Shown here piece after piece: positions 9,967 to 23,200 of a stretch of 64,000 nucleotides of DNA. Origin of the DNA: Branchiostoma floridae (lineage: Eukaryota > Chordata > Leptocardii > Amphioxiformes > Branchiostomatidae); the NCBI RefSeq assembly GCF_000003815.2, contig NC_049982.1:284157-348156 (forward strand), read 5' to 3'. The translations under genes were made by a program, and so were the position numbers. How positions within the stretch are numbered: position 1 is the stretch's first letter; the number at the start of each line of letters is the position of its first letter. The notes below the pieces were generated by a model, which worked only from the letters and a program-made list of their open reading frames with translations, had not been told where the DNA came from and made no database searches.

Positions 9967-10480
9967 GGCCACAGCAAGTAAATGTTATGGTTGAAATCGT
10001 ATGCAACGTGCAAAAATAGTGAGATAGGGAAAAAAGATAACGTTAGGTACAAAAAAAGATGGCTACATTTTTAAAGATAGACACCATAGATGTTATAACA
10101 AGAAAACGGACAAAACATGGTATCACAGCCAACAAGGCATTCATTTTAGTAGTCAAGATTTGCACTGGTGCAGTAAAAGTGACACTAGTATGGTAGATCA
10201 ATATCACTTACAATGTTGGTAACTACACTCATGGATTCCATATTGGCACCGCTTTTACAACTATCCAACAAGTTTCACCTCTATAACTACAGTCATGGCT
10301 GCCTTCCTATTGTCACTTCTACAAGTATGATTATTAGGCTACAACACAACATGTTTGCCCATTTCTGTCTATCTGACCATCCCCGAAGAGGAAAAAAAAT
10401 CTTGTATTTCTTTCTGAAATCATGCAGGCGAAAATTAATAAGCGCGCTGATGTCATCAATAAAATTTATTTGCTGTGTCC
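9967..10480. mobile_element. PIF/Harbinger-like MITE, copy 2
   Basis: Homologous to 1674-2199 along its length (shared GGCCACAGCAAGTAA start, ACAAAACATGGTATCA and GCTACAACACAACAT blocks). The left target duplication is TTA; the right flank is decayed (TCA). No coding capacity. Confidence 0.75.
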
Positions 10481-11156
10481 TCACGTTACGAACCGTTTTT
10501 GTCTCAACATGTGAGGCCAGCGTAGCTAACTACTGTACAGGTAATTTGGTGTAATTTACTTGCTTTGGGGAAAATTACTGTTAGCTTTACTCTTAACATG
10601 TGTAATTTTCTCTGTGTGTGTGTTTAACATGATACTTTAACATCAGGAAAATTGACGGTTCTGACGGACGTGAGAAAAATGTCAAATCGTGCTCCAACAT
10701 TTTCGACTCTTTCTACTGTAATGGAGACAGTAATGGAACAATAGTCAAAATGTTGCCCCTCCCTATAATAAAACATAGCCATGCTGAATAAAAGTATGCT
10801 GTGTTTATCTTAGTGAAAACGGGGGTATGATTGTTTGTTTGTTTGTTTGTGTGTGTCTTGGAATGTGTGCACGTTTGGCCCGGTTCCAAAGTTGTTGCCA
10901 ACGGAGAAGGGCCCGAGTCCAAAGAGGCAGGAAAATATTATATATTGTATTAGCGAGAAATTGAGAATTGAGCAAGAAATTCACACAAAAACTAAATAAT
11001 TCACGCAGTTTGAGGGCTTTTATATCTGTTTTGATTGAAAGTGCTGGCCGTCATAATAATAGACAGATTTATATTGTAAAACCATGCTCCAAAGCTTATC
11101 GCAAGCAGTTGTGATATGTACCGTGGTTTACCCCAAGTCTATACGTTATAGAAAGG

Positions 11157-11157
<1 letters not shown>
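10481..11157. other. Intergenic with (TTTG)n
   Basis: A (GTTT)n run at about 10831-10850 and otherwise unremarkable AT-rich sequence. Confidence 0.4.
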
Positions 11158-11250
<93 letters not shown>

Positions 11251-11289
11251 GTGTGTGTGTGTGCGTGTGTGTAGAGAGAGAGAGAGAGA
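11158..11289. repeat. (AT)n, (GT)n, (GA)n compound microsatellite
   Basis: About 46 AT repeats followed by GT and then GA repeats. Open frames in this block are low-complexity artefacts. Confidence 0.95.
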
Positions 11290-11531
11290 AAGGGAGAACT
11301 GTTCTGAATACATGTCTCAACGTATTTGAAAGGGTTTTCAGTGGGAGATGAAATGTCGTTAATATTCCCATCGTATTGTGCCTTTTCCCGTCAGATGTAA
11401 CCCGATATGCAGGCATGAATGGTGCCCACACATCCGTACATAGTTGATTAGCTGTGTACCGGTGCGGTGCCGCAGGTATACGAGACCAAACAATGCCTCC
11501 GACCAGGTGTGCAGAACAGGTAGACACAGGT

Positions 11532-11887
11532 CAGGGCTCGAAATACTTTTTTTTCTGCATTTAGAAAAAAAAACTGCACTGGTGCAGGTAACATTGAAAA
11601 TTACCCGCACCAGACAAATTTTACCTGCACCACTCTGAATTTGGGAAGTATGGATCATACTAAAATTGTTGAGAAACCATAGCTATTTTTTTTCTTTTAT
11701 AGTTTATAGGTAGTAACATTTAATGCAGCTAATAACACTCCACATACACCTACATCATAGGAAATTTATGTATAAAACCCAGTACATGGACCAGTGCAGA
11801 TTAGGTGCAGGTAGAGACCAGAAATACCTGCACAGCTCCAGTTTTACCTGCACTAACCTGCATATGCAGGTGGTATTTGGAGCCCTG
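11532..11887. mobile_element. hAT-like MITE
   Basis: The ends CAGGGCTCGAAATAC and GTATTTGGAGCCCTG are imperfect inverted repeats beginning CAGGG, as in many hAT elements. The interior repeats a TGCAGGTAA/TTACCTGCAC motif on both strands. No clear 8-bp target duplication was found. Confidence 0.6.
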
Positions 11888-11899
11888 CAGGTGTAAGAG

Positions 11900-13765
11900 A
11901 CAGGTAACCACAGGGGACCTCCCATCTCCTGCAGCTGGATGTAGGTCACCGCCTAACGGGTCTGTGGGCAGACTGTCTCCATGTCTGATAGCCTCTACAG
12001 CAGGCAACAGGGAGCCTAACTGATGATTTCTGTTGGTTGTCGTTTTCAATATTTGGCGCTGCTATCGGAGAAGGGAGAGGGAATAAATAAAATGAAATTT
12101 CCTTATTGACTATCCAAATTAGATTCTGATTTGCATAATTAATATTCAAGGATATCAAACATCACTTAAAGTATCCTTCTGATCGATCCTTCTCGAGTCA
12201 TGCTGTCCATCCACAAACAGCGCATATAAACACACGCAAACTTACTTATAAACACACGCAAACGCTACCAAATGTATAGCACACGTATTGCCTTGACGAA
12301 GGTAACAAAAAGGTAAACCGGCAATATCTGACCGCCACACAAAGCCTCCTTTCGAGACTAGGTATCTATTGCGTGCCGTGGTCACGTGGTTAACGACAAT
12401 CCCGCAAATATTTTTTAGGGCACAGAAATTATAATAACGTTATGCCTTGATATGGAAAAGCCTGGAGATGTATTGAAAATGTAATTATAGGACATCCTGC
12501 GAAAGAAATCAATTGCCTCGACGCGTTACATTGTCACTAGAAAATATCATTAGAAATGAAATTACAACTATAACATTTCAGATATAGCTACGATTAGATA
12601 CTAGTATAACTAGTCGATCGTATGTACCAAACGCCAAGCTTAGGTTGTTAGTTTGAAGAGCAGCCAATGATCATTATATGAGGCAAACAGAAACAGATGG
12701 CGAACCGCAAAGTTTGGTTACAGCCGTTGTAGAATTTATATTTCCCCGATAAATGAATTAGATATGTACAGGTGGTGAGGTCGTTGACCCCAGACGTCGA
12801 TACAAATTAGATTGTAGAAAGTTATACAACATGTATTAGTTGTAGCAGCAGCGCCATGCTGTGCTATTAATGTCTCGAGTTCTTCTTAAAACAGCGTGGA
12901 CAAACAGTGGGAATATAGCTCGGCCTATCATTATTCTGCGTATACATGCAAGCTCAAAAATTTGCACATTATCGATGTACCATTCCCCCTCATAACATTG
13001 GCCGGGCTGCTGCTGAAAATGATCTGTTATATTGTGTGAATATTCAAACAAATATATAAAGGGACATTTCCCAGGACGTCTCTTGAAATCGTGATACATG
13101 CACGTCGCTCCATCAAATCTAACAGGGTTGAAAAATAAACTCGACTCTATAAACAGGGACAGTGTGACAGGGACTTATTAGCCATTTTCCGGTCTCTAGG
13201 GACCGTCCTGGAAAATGCGGGTTTGTTTTCGAGTATTGACTCAATCTAACAACTGCTCTTTACTCTCCACTCTCCGGAGACTCTGAGCTACACGTCATTT
13301 TTCATTACTCACCAGATGCCCCACCCTGCCCCTCTCGTCAAGCAAAACGTATGATTTAATATCATAACCGCAATTGACGCAAGCAGGCGGTAATTACGTT
13401 GGGGTTCGCTTTCCGAGAGCGTTCTGCTCTGCCGGTTTTGATAGAGAGGCGAGCACTACACGGCTGCATTGCTTATTGACGAATCACTCTTTCTGACATT
13501 TAATTTCCTTTCCCGAGACGAAATGCTTTGAACTGCCAATATTAACATGATGTCTGGTTTGGTGAAAGCAAACCTGAAGTGACTGTTTCCCGGTGACGAT
13601 GATATGTACCGAGTTTACAAGTGGCGCCGACAAGACTGCTTTTAAACATGAACTGAACGAAGTAATCTTCTCAAAATCAAATTAATGACATCGTTGAAGG
13701 TAGAGCCGGTTTATTTTCCACTTCTTACGTCACAAAAAAAGAAATTATTTGGGGTATATATTTCT
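11900..13765. other. Intergenic, nothing recognised
   Basis: Short direct repeats (CACACGCAAAC at 12230-12260) only. No supported exon. Confidence 0.4.
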
Positions 13766-13819
13766 CTCTCTCTTTCTCTCTCTCTCACACTGTCTATTTC
13801 CGTGTGTATGTGTGTGTGT

Positions 13820-13865
<46 letters not shown>

Positions 13866-13965
13866 GTACGTGTGTGTGTGTGTGTGCGCGCGTGTGAGTG
13901 TGTGTGTGTGTATGTGTGTGTGAGTGTGTACGTGTTTGTGTGCGTGTGTGTGCGCGCGCACAATA
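13766..13965. repeat. (CT)n and long (TG)n microsatellite
   Basis: A CT-rich block, then about 150 bp of interrupted TG repeats. Cys/Val or His/Thr open frames on either strand are artefacts. Confidence 0.95.
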
Positions 13966-15639
13966 ATATGTTTAACAGGTGAAAGGAAATTAAACAGATC
14001 AGACAATGCTGTGCTCTATTGACTCCACCACTTAGTAAATTCCAGATACGCTATAACTCACCGATACAACCTCAGTAAAGACGCCTCCTACACAATTTCA
14101 TCAGTCTCTGATAAATTGTACCTGTGAGACAGATGGTAATTAGCCATTCTGACTTGATGTTGTACACAAGGTAATCCTCATTTGTCACTGTTTGACAGGT
14201 TTTCAGCTGCAGCGGATTACATCGACTTTGAGATTCACCATACATCTTTGCAACAGCTGGCACTGCCAGAGTTTGGTTCCACATGTCATTTCTATTTAGG
14301 TCAATACATACTGACAAATTGTTTTGGGCTGCAATTGGTTTATTTTACACCTATGATAAACGTCTTATAAACAGAGTAGCCTCTTTTGGTTTCAGATGTC
14401 CTTTAGATATGGGCATATTGCTTTCTTTGTACATTTCGAAATATTTAGGCCCCTTTGATTTGGACATTACAGAATCATTTGTTTGTTCATTATTAATTTC
14501 CTGGATGGATTGAGTACTTCCACAGTAACGGTGTATATCACTGTGTGACCAGGCATTATATCATCTCTTTTATGCATCTTTCCAGTTTATGTAATATGGC
14601 ACAGTCAGGCGATGTCAATGTAGTTGTAAAGTCGAATTATCTCCAAGAAGGCTTTCGTGTCGGGTTCTTATTTTTCTTTTGGTATGAAACCTGTCTTTTC
14701 GCTATTTCTGTTTTGTAGAATATCCTTGTCTCATACATCACATACTGAAAACTCCAATGAGGTAACTACTTCGATGTTGACATTGTGTCGACAATGTGAC
14801 CAGTCACCCCAATATGACGCCGTACTTAGCTATAGCGGTCGTATAGCAGCTCTTACAGGCCCTGAATATGAGATCCATGCATCTCTTCACAACAGCTGTT
14901 TATGTCATGTTTCTATTGCTTTCTATTTATCTTTGTATCGGAACAGGTGCTGTGGTCATATGAGGTAGAACCATAAAGGATTCAAGTTTCAATGCTCTTT
15001 GCTTGTGACATGAACACTGTGTAGTTCTCGCTGTTTCTTGTACTATAGTCCCTTTCTGAGATCTTGTACTTTTAAGAAAGCCAATTACCTATCTAATACA
15101 GCAATCGACGTTGGCATATGCAGCAACTACGATAACACAATATGATAGCTTCGCTACAGGCCAATAGCACTGACGTCAGGTTTCGCGATAGCAACATCTT
15201 TCAAACAGCTGGTGCTGGCACATTTTCTGTAGCCCTCAGATTATCTACGAAGTTGCACAAATAGACTTCTATACACCGACTGAGAGCTACGACTTTCATC
15301 TTGGTTTGCGATTTAGTTCGTTCTTTGTCAGGGAAGTCTGACCTAGCGGCCCTTCTACATGCTATCTCGAAATGCTTCAAGAAAGCGCATGAAAGACGCT
15401 ACCATCATCAATTGAATCACAATCTAATACAAGATGGAATCTTACGTGCATTTGGCCAAAATCTATGTATGAAAAGATCACGTAATATCTCAACTTTCAA
15501 AAGACTAGTGACACGGTAGCGATCCACGAACGAGTATGGAATTAACGAGCTAATGATTATTATTTGTTTTCATTATTATTATTCATTCATTTATTTATTA
15601 TGCATTTGGCATTCCCTTATTCTCTGTATTATCAATAGA
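13966..15639. other. Intergenic; possible decayed retroelement coding at its right end
   Basis: A plus-strand frame ending at 15519 reads as a basic, His-rich segment just upstream of a non-LTR-type 3' tail (15640-15800), so it may be the last part of that element's ORF. I cannot assign it. The rest shows nothing recognisable. Confidence 0.35.
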
Positions 15640-15800
15640 AATTTTGTGTTAATATGATTATATGACCCCTCTCCTCCTCCATGCAAGCTCGACCACGAAA
15701 AGCGGCCTTGATATGAAGGCCGATGGAGTATTTATCGAGTTGAAATAAACTTAAGGCACAAACAAACAAACAAACAAACAAACAAACAAACAAACAAACG
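15640..15800 (+). mobile_element. 3' end of a non-LTR retrotransposon with (CAAA)n tail
   Basis: A GC-richer block with GGCCTTGATATGAAGGCC, then GTTGAAATAAAC and an (AAAC)n microsatellite at 15759-15799, the usual way CR1/L2-type elements end. The 5' limit is uncertain. Confidence 0.5.
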
Positions 15801-15984
15801 TAAATCTTTTACTTGATTTCGACTGATTGCTTCCAGGCGCTTTTAAAACATGTCCATTTGGATGTGGCAAATCAGCATAAGACGGCCGTTTTCCAGCAAC
15901 TATTGGAGAGCTATTGGCACCGAGAAAGCACATGTATTGCATCACAACCAGAAAGCGAGCCGCACGGCAGATTCCCTAACGCTA

Positions 15985-16160
15985 GTTCACCTTTATCCGC
16001 GGGGTAACATTTAACCGTTTTTTAAAAATTGTAGAAGGTGGTTTCAAACTGCAATATTTTGAAAATATTGCAATTTGAAACCACCGATTGTCGACTTGAT
16101 ATCACTTCAAGCCCTGTTTTAAAAACAACGGGTATAGGTTACCCTGCGGATAAAGCGTTA
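15985..16160. mobile_element. Small MITE with two nested palindromes
   Basis: The ends share CTTTATCCGC-GGGTAAC in inverted orientation (15991-16008 and about 16138-16155). The centre (16036-16085) is a separate palindrome built on GGTGGTTTCAAA and GCAATATTTTGAAAATATTG. Confidence 0.75.
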
Positions 16161-16517
16161 CATGTGCACTGTAGTGTGTTCTTTCATGTGCATTAACGTG
16201 ATCAAATAAAGGCCTGCTCTTTTGAATAGGTACATCCAGCAATTTCAATTATCTCTTGGCAAAGTAACCACGTTAATATTTCCCGGAGTGTGCTTCCTTT
16301 GTGAGACACGGTGAACATGTGATACAGATGCAACAGAGCCGAGATGAAAGGTACACGTAATAACTTTCCACTAAGGCTAAGCTATCAGTGATAACGTCAT
16401 ATTTTATTCATACTAGCGTCTTCTGATCCGCGATTGTACCATTGAATGTGGTAATCCTTAGGATACAGCCACCGAGGGCAGAAAATTCTTCAGGCATAAA
16501 ACTATCGTTTTTTTCCA

Positions 16518-16870
16518 GGTCAAGGCCTACCGACAACGCAATCATCATCTTACGATAGCATCATACAAAGAAGGGAGGAATACCTTTGGACAAAAATTCT
16601 ATCACTCCATTTTTAGACCAAGGCCTACCAACAACGCAATGATCATGTAAGTCGTACGATAGCCTCGCACAAAGGGGGAAGAAGTACCTTCGGACAAAAA
16701 ATTCTATCATTCCACTTTTTAGACCAAGACCTACTAACCACGCAAATGATATAACGTTAGAAATCTTATAATACCATCACACACAATATAGACGGAAAAA
16801 ACCTTTGGGTGTACATGTACGATTCTACCGTTTCCAGGCCAAGGCCTATCAACACGCAAAGACTATAGGC
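16518..16870. repeat. Minisatellite, about 105- to 115-bp unit, about 3.3 copies
   Basis: Units start with CCAAGGCCTACCAACAACGC, followed by GATAGC-TC-CACAAAG and TTCTATCA-TCCA-TTTT blocks. Copies begin near 16520, 16617, 16723 and 16838. Not coding. Confidence 0.7.
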
Positions 16871-19240
16871 TACTTATGATAACATCACACACAATGATGG
16901 TGATGATCACACACAATGATGATGATGATCACACACAATGGTCGGAATTTTCTTTAGCAGAAAAGTTTATCATTTCTCTATCAGACCAGAAGGTATGGGT
17001 AAAAAGATCCAGGGCCACTATTTATGCATTTCCAAATAGACTCATTCTGACGTATTCGAAAGCAAGAAAATGGATCATCCGGGAGTGCATTCTGGATATC
17101 CAGAACACCACTCCTTCGCTTGCGACGTGTTCAGGAAATCCCGAAAGCGCTTCTGGGATAGAAGCGCATCCTGGATACAACAGGGTTTCATCAAATGAAG
17201 CCTCCTTGATCAGATATTGCCACTTCGGAGATTGCTGAGGGGGCGACGATAATCACCGGAGATTAACGAAGATATGGCGGGAATTACCGATGATTCCCGA
17301 GAAAGCCTCTGATATACAGTAATACTCAAGGATTATTGCAGTTCACCTTTTTTTTTCAATTTTGTCTCCAAGGATTGTGAGACGAGATCTTTACTTGTCA
17401 CCATGGTAACAAAGGATTAACAAAGATCAACGAAAGATCGGGCACGCCAGACGCCTACGCATATCACCCAGCGGAACCCTTGCCTTAATAAATGATAAAG
17501 TGTGCTTGACACTTCAGGGGTTATATTCGCAGAGTTAAATTTCCCGGCTGCATTTCCCATTTTTCGCCTAATTTATGACACTGTTTTCTTCTTTTAACTA
17601 CATGTATTGATCATAAGTGATTGTATGTAGTTGTTTTCTTCCGTTGCTTAAGCTTGTTCAACACCTCATTCCCTGATCAATAATGTTTTCATGAAGCTGG
17701 CTCTCAACAAAGAATTCGACGCCTAGATTATGGATACGTCTTGATTTGATTCTTTTGAGGTTGTGTTGGTTCTATAGCTAGGGCGTGGGGCGCCCTAGAG
17801 CGTTAAAGACGTCTTGACTATGTTTCTTAAGTCTGTCCCTTTGTCTGCACAACAAGAATGTACGGAAAATTGTCATCTTACGTTATAAATATGTATATAT
17901 ATATTGCAATCAAAATATGGCACGATCAAATGTCGGCAGTCTTTCTGACACAGCTTGCTTGAAAATGAAAACGTGAAAAGAAATCAAAATTCTACAACGA
18001 CCACCCAGGAATGTGACCGTCCCTTAACTGTGCGTTATTGATTATCGGTGATTACAGTTGATTGTTCGCTTCCGTTGCCAGTTTAACACGTCAGCTAGGA
18101 TCGATATCTCCATGGTAACGGCGGCTTGAACCGGGGGAGGTGAAACTGGGGTGGGTTAATGGAATTATGTGACTTGCATACAGGATTTTATACAGCCAAT
18201 CTGAACAGCAATGTCCCAGAACATATTTACGCGTATACACAGGAGCTCTGGACCAGGAACTTGCATTACTGTTGAATCTTTTTTTTTTTCTTCTTCTAAT
18301 TTATGAATATAACCGCAATTGTTTTCGTCAACTCACACTTCAACGAGGTATTGGAAAAAAAGTCATCGAGGCCTTCTCAGAAGAATGAGTTGATATGTAA
18401 CGTTCTTCACCTAAATGATACTTGGCCGTTGGCGCATACTGGACTGGGCGCCTAAAAACGGGACAAATTAGAAAGACCAACAAATACATCTAAAAAGAAC
18501 ATGTTTAAACCACCAGAGACCGAACTGTAACCGTGGGGTCCAGTCAACTCAGTAAACTGGCCCGGACCCTTTGGGCCCCTTTAAAATTCTAATCCGACCG
18601 TATGACATACTGTATGGGTCTTTTTGGAGCCTTTCTAGGCGTACATTCATATCTGCCATATCAACATTTTTCATCGGAGATGTCTTACAACATAACAATT
18701 TTTCACCGAGTTTTGTCCATCTTTGCACATTGACGACGTTCTTCTTTTCCCTACACATACAAACTGAGATTGGCGTTTTTACAAAGGGATCAACCCACAC
18801 TGGTAACGAGTTTATTTTACAGTGAGCGATCTGGGTACGAGATCAGAGTGACCTTTGACCTCAGCTCGCAAGACTCGGAAAGATCCACAGAGAAAACCGC
18901 AGTCGTGTTCCGGCGCTTTTCGTGAGCTGCAGGTACGGTATCTTCACCAGTGTACACAAAATGTAATCAAGGATATCTCTGGTACCACGTAGCATTTGGG
19001 GGATACCCTGGAATTTGTTTGAGGGAAGAATTTCCATGTTTGTTGTATATCGTCATATGGGGGAGGGGGGCGCGTCTAGCTGATATCTTGGTGTGCAACG
19101 ATAACACGGGTCCCTCCCCTCTTGTCGACGCCCTGTGTATGTGAACCACATATCAATCAAATTTGTGATGATTGTGGGACTCTCTAACTTCCATTATGTC
19201 ACTATTTATTTAGTATAGCTGTTAACGAGGATGAAACCGT
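16871..19240. other. Intergenic, nothing recognised
   Basis: A short CACACAATGATGATGATGAT repeat at 16890-16935; otherwise no exon, RNA or element identified. The longest open frames lack conserved features. Confidence 0.4.
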
Positions 19241-19440
19241 GTGTGGCCGCGTGGCGCAATCGTCAGCACGTTTGACTCAGGTCCAGAAGGTCCTGAGTTC
19301 AAACCCCGACGTGTCACCGGTCTTGTGCCCTTGGGAAAGGCACTTTACACGACTTTCCTATATAGGCTACAAAAATCTTCAGCAAATTGAAGTTGGTAGC
19401 CTTAAAAACGGAAGAAAAAAAAAAAAAAAAGAAACTAAAG
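19241..19440 (+). mobile_element. tRNA-derived SINE
   Basis: The head resembles a tRNA: a box-A-like TGGCGCAATCGTCAGCACG at 19252-19270 and box B GAGTTCAAACCCC at 19295-19307. This is followed by a SINE body with TGTGCCCTTGGGAAAGGCAC and an A-rich tail at about 19414-19430. A diverged relative is at 24727-25011. Confidence 0.75.
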
Positions 19441-19705
19441 GAAGCAATAACGTTACAAGAAGGTTCAGAAAATTGTATTTTTGACGGAGAAAAACAACCA
19501 CAACAAGTGACTGAGAAAGGCTATGTAGACATTCTCTGACAGAGCCGACAATGTAGACACGATTGCCTTAATGCTTGTAAACAATATCTATCTACTGGCT
19601 ATTCAACGACTTGCAAGATCTTAAGTGTTCACAATTTTTCAAAACAAAAGTTCTAAAGTTCTATCTCTACCATTTCTTTGATATCACACATTGCCAATTA
19701 GGTCA

Positions 19706-20215
19706 TTTTGACATCAACATATTTCAGTCTTAACTCATAAGTCATATAATTAAGGTTAGGATGAGTCATTGGGAAAAGAGTTATCCAAGGGACCGCAAAA
19801 AATTTGTCAAAATGATTAGGTGGTCCTTAGGCTTAGGTATGTGGTGTAGGTGACCCTACATGTAATAAGCACATTCATGGTTCCAAGCAAGCATGTGCAG
19901 CGACAGGACTTTTGGGTACTATGTCAAAGGTGAGGGCCCCTGACTTGTAAACAACACTCCTCTTGGCAGTCGGAATAAGGTATCGATTTGCACACAAAAA
20001 TGTCCAGACGTCCTTTGTTTCTGTCTCAGGGGCCTTCCTCCTTTGACATATTACCCATAATTCCAGTTGCTGCACATGCATGCTCAAAACCGACCCACTC
20101 TACCTAACTAAGGACCATCTGGTCATTGTGACAACTTTTGGTGGTCCCTTGGATAAATTTTCCCACCTAAACACATCCTCACCTAGATTAAGACTGAAAT
20201 ATATTGATGTCAAAA
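19706..20215. mobile_element. Foldback element just upstream of the zinc-finger exon
   Basis: Arms of about 125 bp start TTTTGACATCAACATATTTC and end with its complement. Shared inner blocks include TTATCCAAGGGACC and GGTCCTTAG. The loop is about 260 bp. It ends some 50 bp before the splice acceptor of the zinc-finger gene. No coding capacity or clear target duplication. Confidence 0.7.
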
Positions 20216-20277
20216 GGATCTGATTGAAATGTGATTATTTACTGTTTTTCCATAATTGTTTTTCCAGGGTGTCCAAG

Positions 20278-23200
20278 ATGGCGGACAGTGAGATGAAGCC
20301 CCTACAGGACCAAGTTGGTACTGTGAATCAACAGTCGCTCGAGTCTCACAATCCACCGCTTCCAGCCGTAGCTGTTGACAAACCGTTCATGTGCGGAATA
20401 TGTGGGTACAGCACTGATGTCGTCGACAGCTTGGTCAAACATGTGAACACTCATCGCACTGTTGCAAACAGTGGCCCAAGTCAGAACAAGATGGCAACCA
20501 ACAGTGGGGCCAACAAAGACAACATGTTCACCAACAGTGAGCCCAGGCAGGACAAGATGGCCACCAACAGTGAGCCCAGTCAGAACAAGATGGCCACTAA
20601 CAGTGAGCCCAGTCAGGACAAGATGGCTGCAAACAGTGAACCCAGTCAGAACAAGATGGCCACCAACAGTGATTCCAGTCAGGACAAGATGGCCACCAAC
20701 AGTGGGCGCAGTCAGAACAAGATTACCCCTGTCAGTGAGCCCAGTCAGAACAAGATGACCACCAACAGTGAGCGCAATCAGAACAAGATGTCTGCCTGCA
20801 GTTGGCCCAGTCAGGACAAGATGGCCACGAACAGTGAGCCCAGTCAGGACAAGATGGCCACCAACAGTGATTCCAGTCAGGACAAGATGGCCACCAACAG
20901 TGATTCCAGTCAGGACAAGATGGCCACCAACAGTGAGCCCAGTCAGGACAAGATGGCCACCAACAGTGATTCCAGTCAGGACAAGATGGCCACCAACAGT
21001 GAGCCCAGTCAGGACAAGATGGCCACCAACAGTGAGCCCAGTCAGGACAAGATGGCCACCAACAGTGAGCCCAGTCAGGACAAGATGGCCACCAACAGTG
21101 ATTCCAGTCAGGACAAGATGGCCACCAACAGTGATTCCAGTCAGGACAAGATGGCCACCAACAGTGATTCCAGTCAGGACAAGATGGCTGCAAACAGTGA
21201 ACCCAGTCAGGACAAGATGGCTGCAAACAGTGAACCCAGTCAGGACAAGATGGCTGCAAACAGTGAACCCAGTCAGGACAAGATGGCCACCAACAGTGGG
21301 CCCAGTCAGGACAAGATGGCCACCAACAGTGATTCCAGTCAGGACAAGATGGCCACCAACAGTGATTCCAGTCAGGACAAGATGGCCACCAACAGTGATT
21401 CCAGTCAGGACAAGATGGCCACCAACAGTGAGCCCAGTCAGAACAAGATGGCCACCAACAGTGAGTCCAGTCAGGACAAGATGGCCGCTAACAGTGGGCC
21501 CAGTCAGGACATGATGGCCACCAACAGTCAGCCAAGTCAGGACAAGATGGGCGCAGACAGTGTGCCCAGTCAGGACAAGATGGCCACAAACAGTGAACCT
21601 AGACAATACAAGATGTCCGCAAACAGTGATTCCAGTCAGCACAAGATGGCCACCAACAGTGAGCCCAGTCAGAACAAAATGGCCACCAACAGTGAGCCCA
21701 GTCAGGACAAGATGGCCACCAACAGTGAGCCCAGTCAGGACAAGATGGCCACCAACAGTGAGCCCAGTCAGAACAAAATGGCCACCAACAGTGAGCCCAG
21801 TCAGGACAAGATGGCCGCAAACAGTGAGCCCAGTCAAGACAACATGGCCACCAACAGTGAGCGCAGTCAAGACAAAATGGCCACCAACAGTGGGCCCAGT
21901 CAGGACAAGATGGCCACAAACAGTGAACCTAGACAATACAAGATGTCCGCAAACAGTGATTCCAGTCAGCACAAGATGGCCACCAACAGTGAGCCCAGTC
22001 AGAACAAAATGGCCACCAACAGTGAGCCAAGTCAGGACAAGATGGCCGCAAACAGTGAGCCAAGTCAGGACAACATGGCCGCAAACAGTGAGCCCAGTCT
22101 GGACAAGATGGCCACCAAAAGTGAGCCCAGTACCAACAACATGGCCACTAACAGTGAGCCCAGTCAGGACAAGATGGCTGTCAACAGCTGCCCAAGTCAG
22201 AACATGATTGCGATCAACAATGACCACATGTACGCTCAGGCAGCCAACTCTGTAACCAACCAGAATAAGATAGGTGTTGCGTGTGTGTGGAGCGAAAGCG
22301 AGGTAAGACGCACCGTAGGTAGATACAAGTTGTCGTCGGACCAACCTGCAAAGACTTTTACAGCCGAGAAGCCGCACATATGCGGGGTATGTGGGTACAG
22401 GACGCAACAGAAGAACACAATGGCCATGCACATGAAGACTCACACTGGACAGAAACGGTTTGCCAGTGGAGGTTGCGATTTAAGGACAGCTCAGAAGAGT
22501 AAGTTAAAGCAGCAAATAGGTCAGAAACCGTCCATGGGCAGTACCGGTGAAGACAAGACAACGGAGAATAGGACTAATCGTACAAGGGTTCAAACAGAAG
22601 GTACCGATGCAGAACGTGAAATCGCAGCAGCCACAAGTGGTGACTGGGACCGATGCATGATAACAGTTTACCCAGCTGCGAAGAATGCCTTTCACTGCAA
22701 CAAGTGTGATTTCAAGACGTCTTCCTACGGTTTACTGAGAAGCCACATGAAAATTCACACAACTGCTTTTCATTGCAACAAGTGTGACTTCCAGACGTCT
22801 TCCGACGGTTTACTGAGAAGCCACATGAAAATTCATACAATCACATTCAAATGTGAGAAATGTCAGTACGAGACAGTCCATTTGGGACACTTCACCAAAC
22901 ACATGAAAAAGCACTCGCGGAACGCCACACCATTGAAATGTGGGCAATGTGCCTATCAGACACACAAAAGAGGGCACATGAACAGACACATGAAAATTCA
23001 CAGCGAGGAATCCTTAAAGTGCAGAGAATGTGGCCATAAGGCAGCAAGTAAGTTTGACTTGCAACAGCACATGAGAACCCATGCAGCAGAAGAGAGTCCC
23101 TACGAGTGCTGTGAACAATGTGGCTACAGATGTAAGCCTGGCACACGTACCCTGTCCCACAATGGCCCGTTCTTGTGTGCGGAGTGTGGGTACGGGACGT

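Noticed and set aside
19241-19312. Functional tRNA gene
   Set aside because: Box A and box B are present, but the cloverleaf is imperfect and a SINE body and A-rich tail follow directly.
20224-20277. Earlier in-frame start for the zinc-finger protein
   Set aside because: The upstream codons are intron: a splice acceptor (TTTTTCCAG) ends at 20267 and there is no ATG in frame before 20278.
20462-22207. Long frames in other plus-strand registers of the zinc-finger array
   Set aside because: Same cause: a 33-bp unit lacking stops keeps several frames open.
20461-22209. CRISPR-like array
   Set aside because: No repeat-spacer alternation; contiguous coding units in a eukaryotic gene. No other array in the window has unique spacers.
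20302-22443. 713-codon open frame antisense to the zinc-finger gene
   Set aside because: It exists because the 33-bp repeat has no stop in that frame; a repeat of (HLVLTGLTVGG)-type residues follows mechanically from the sense units. No start context or splice logic supports it.
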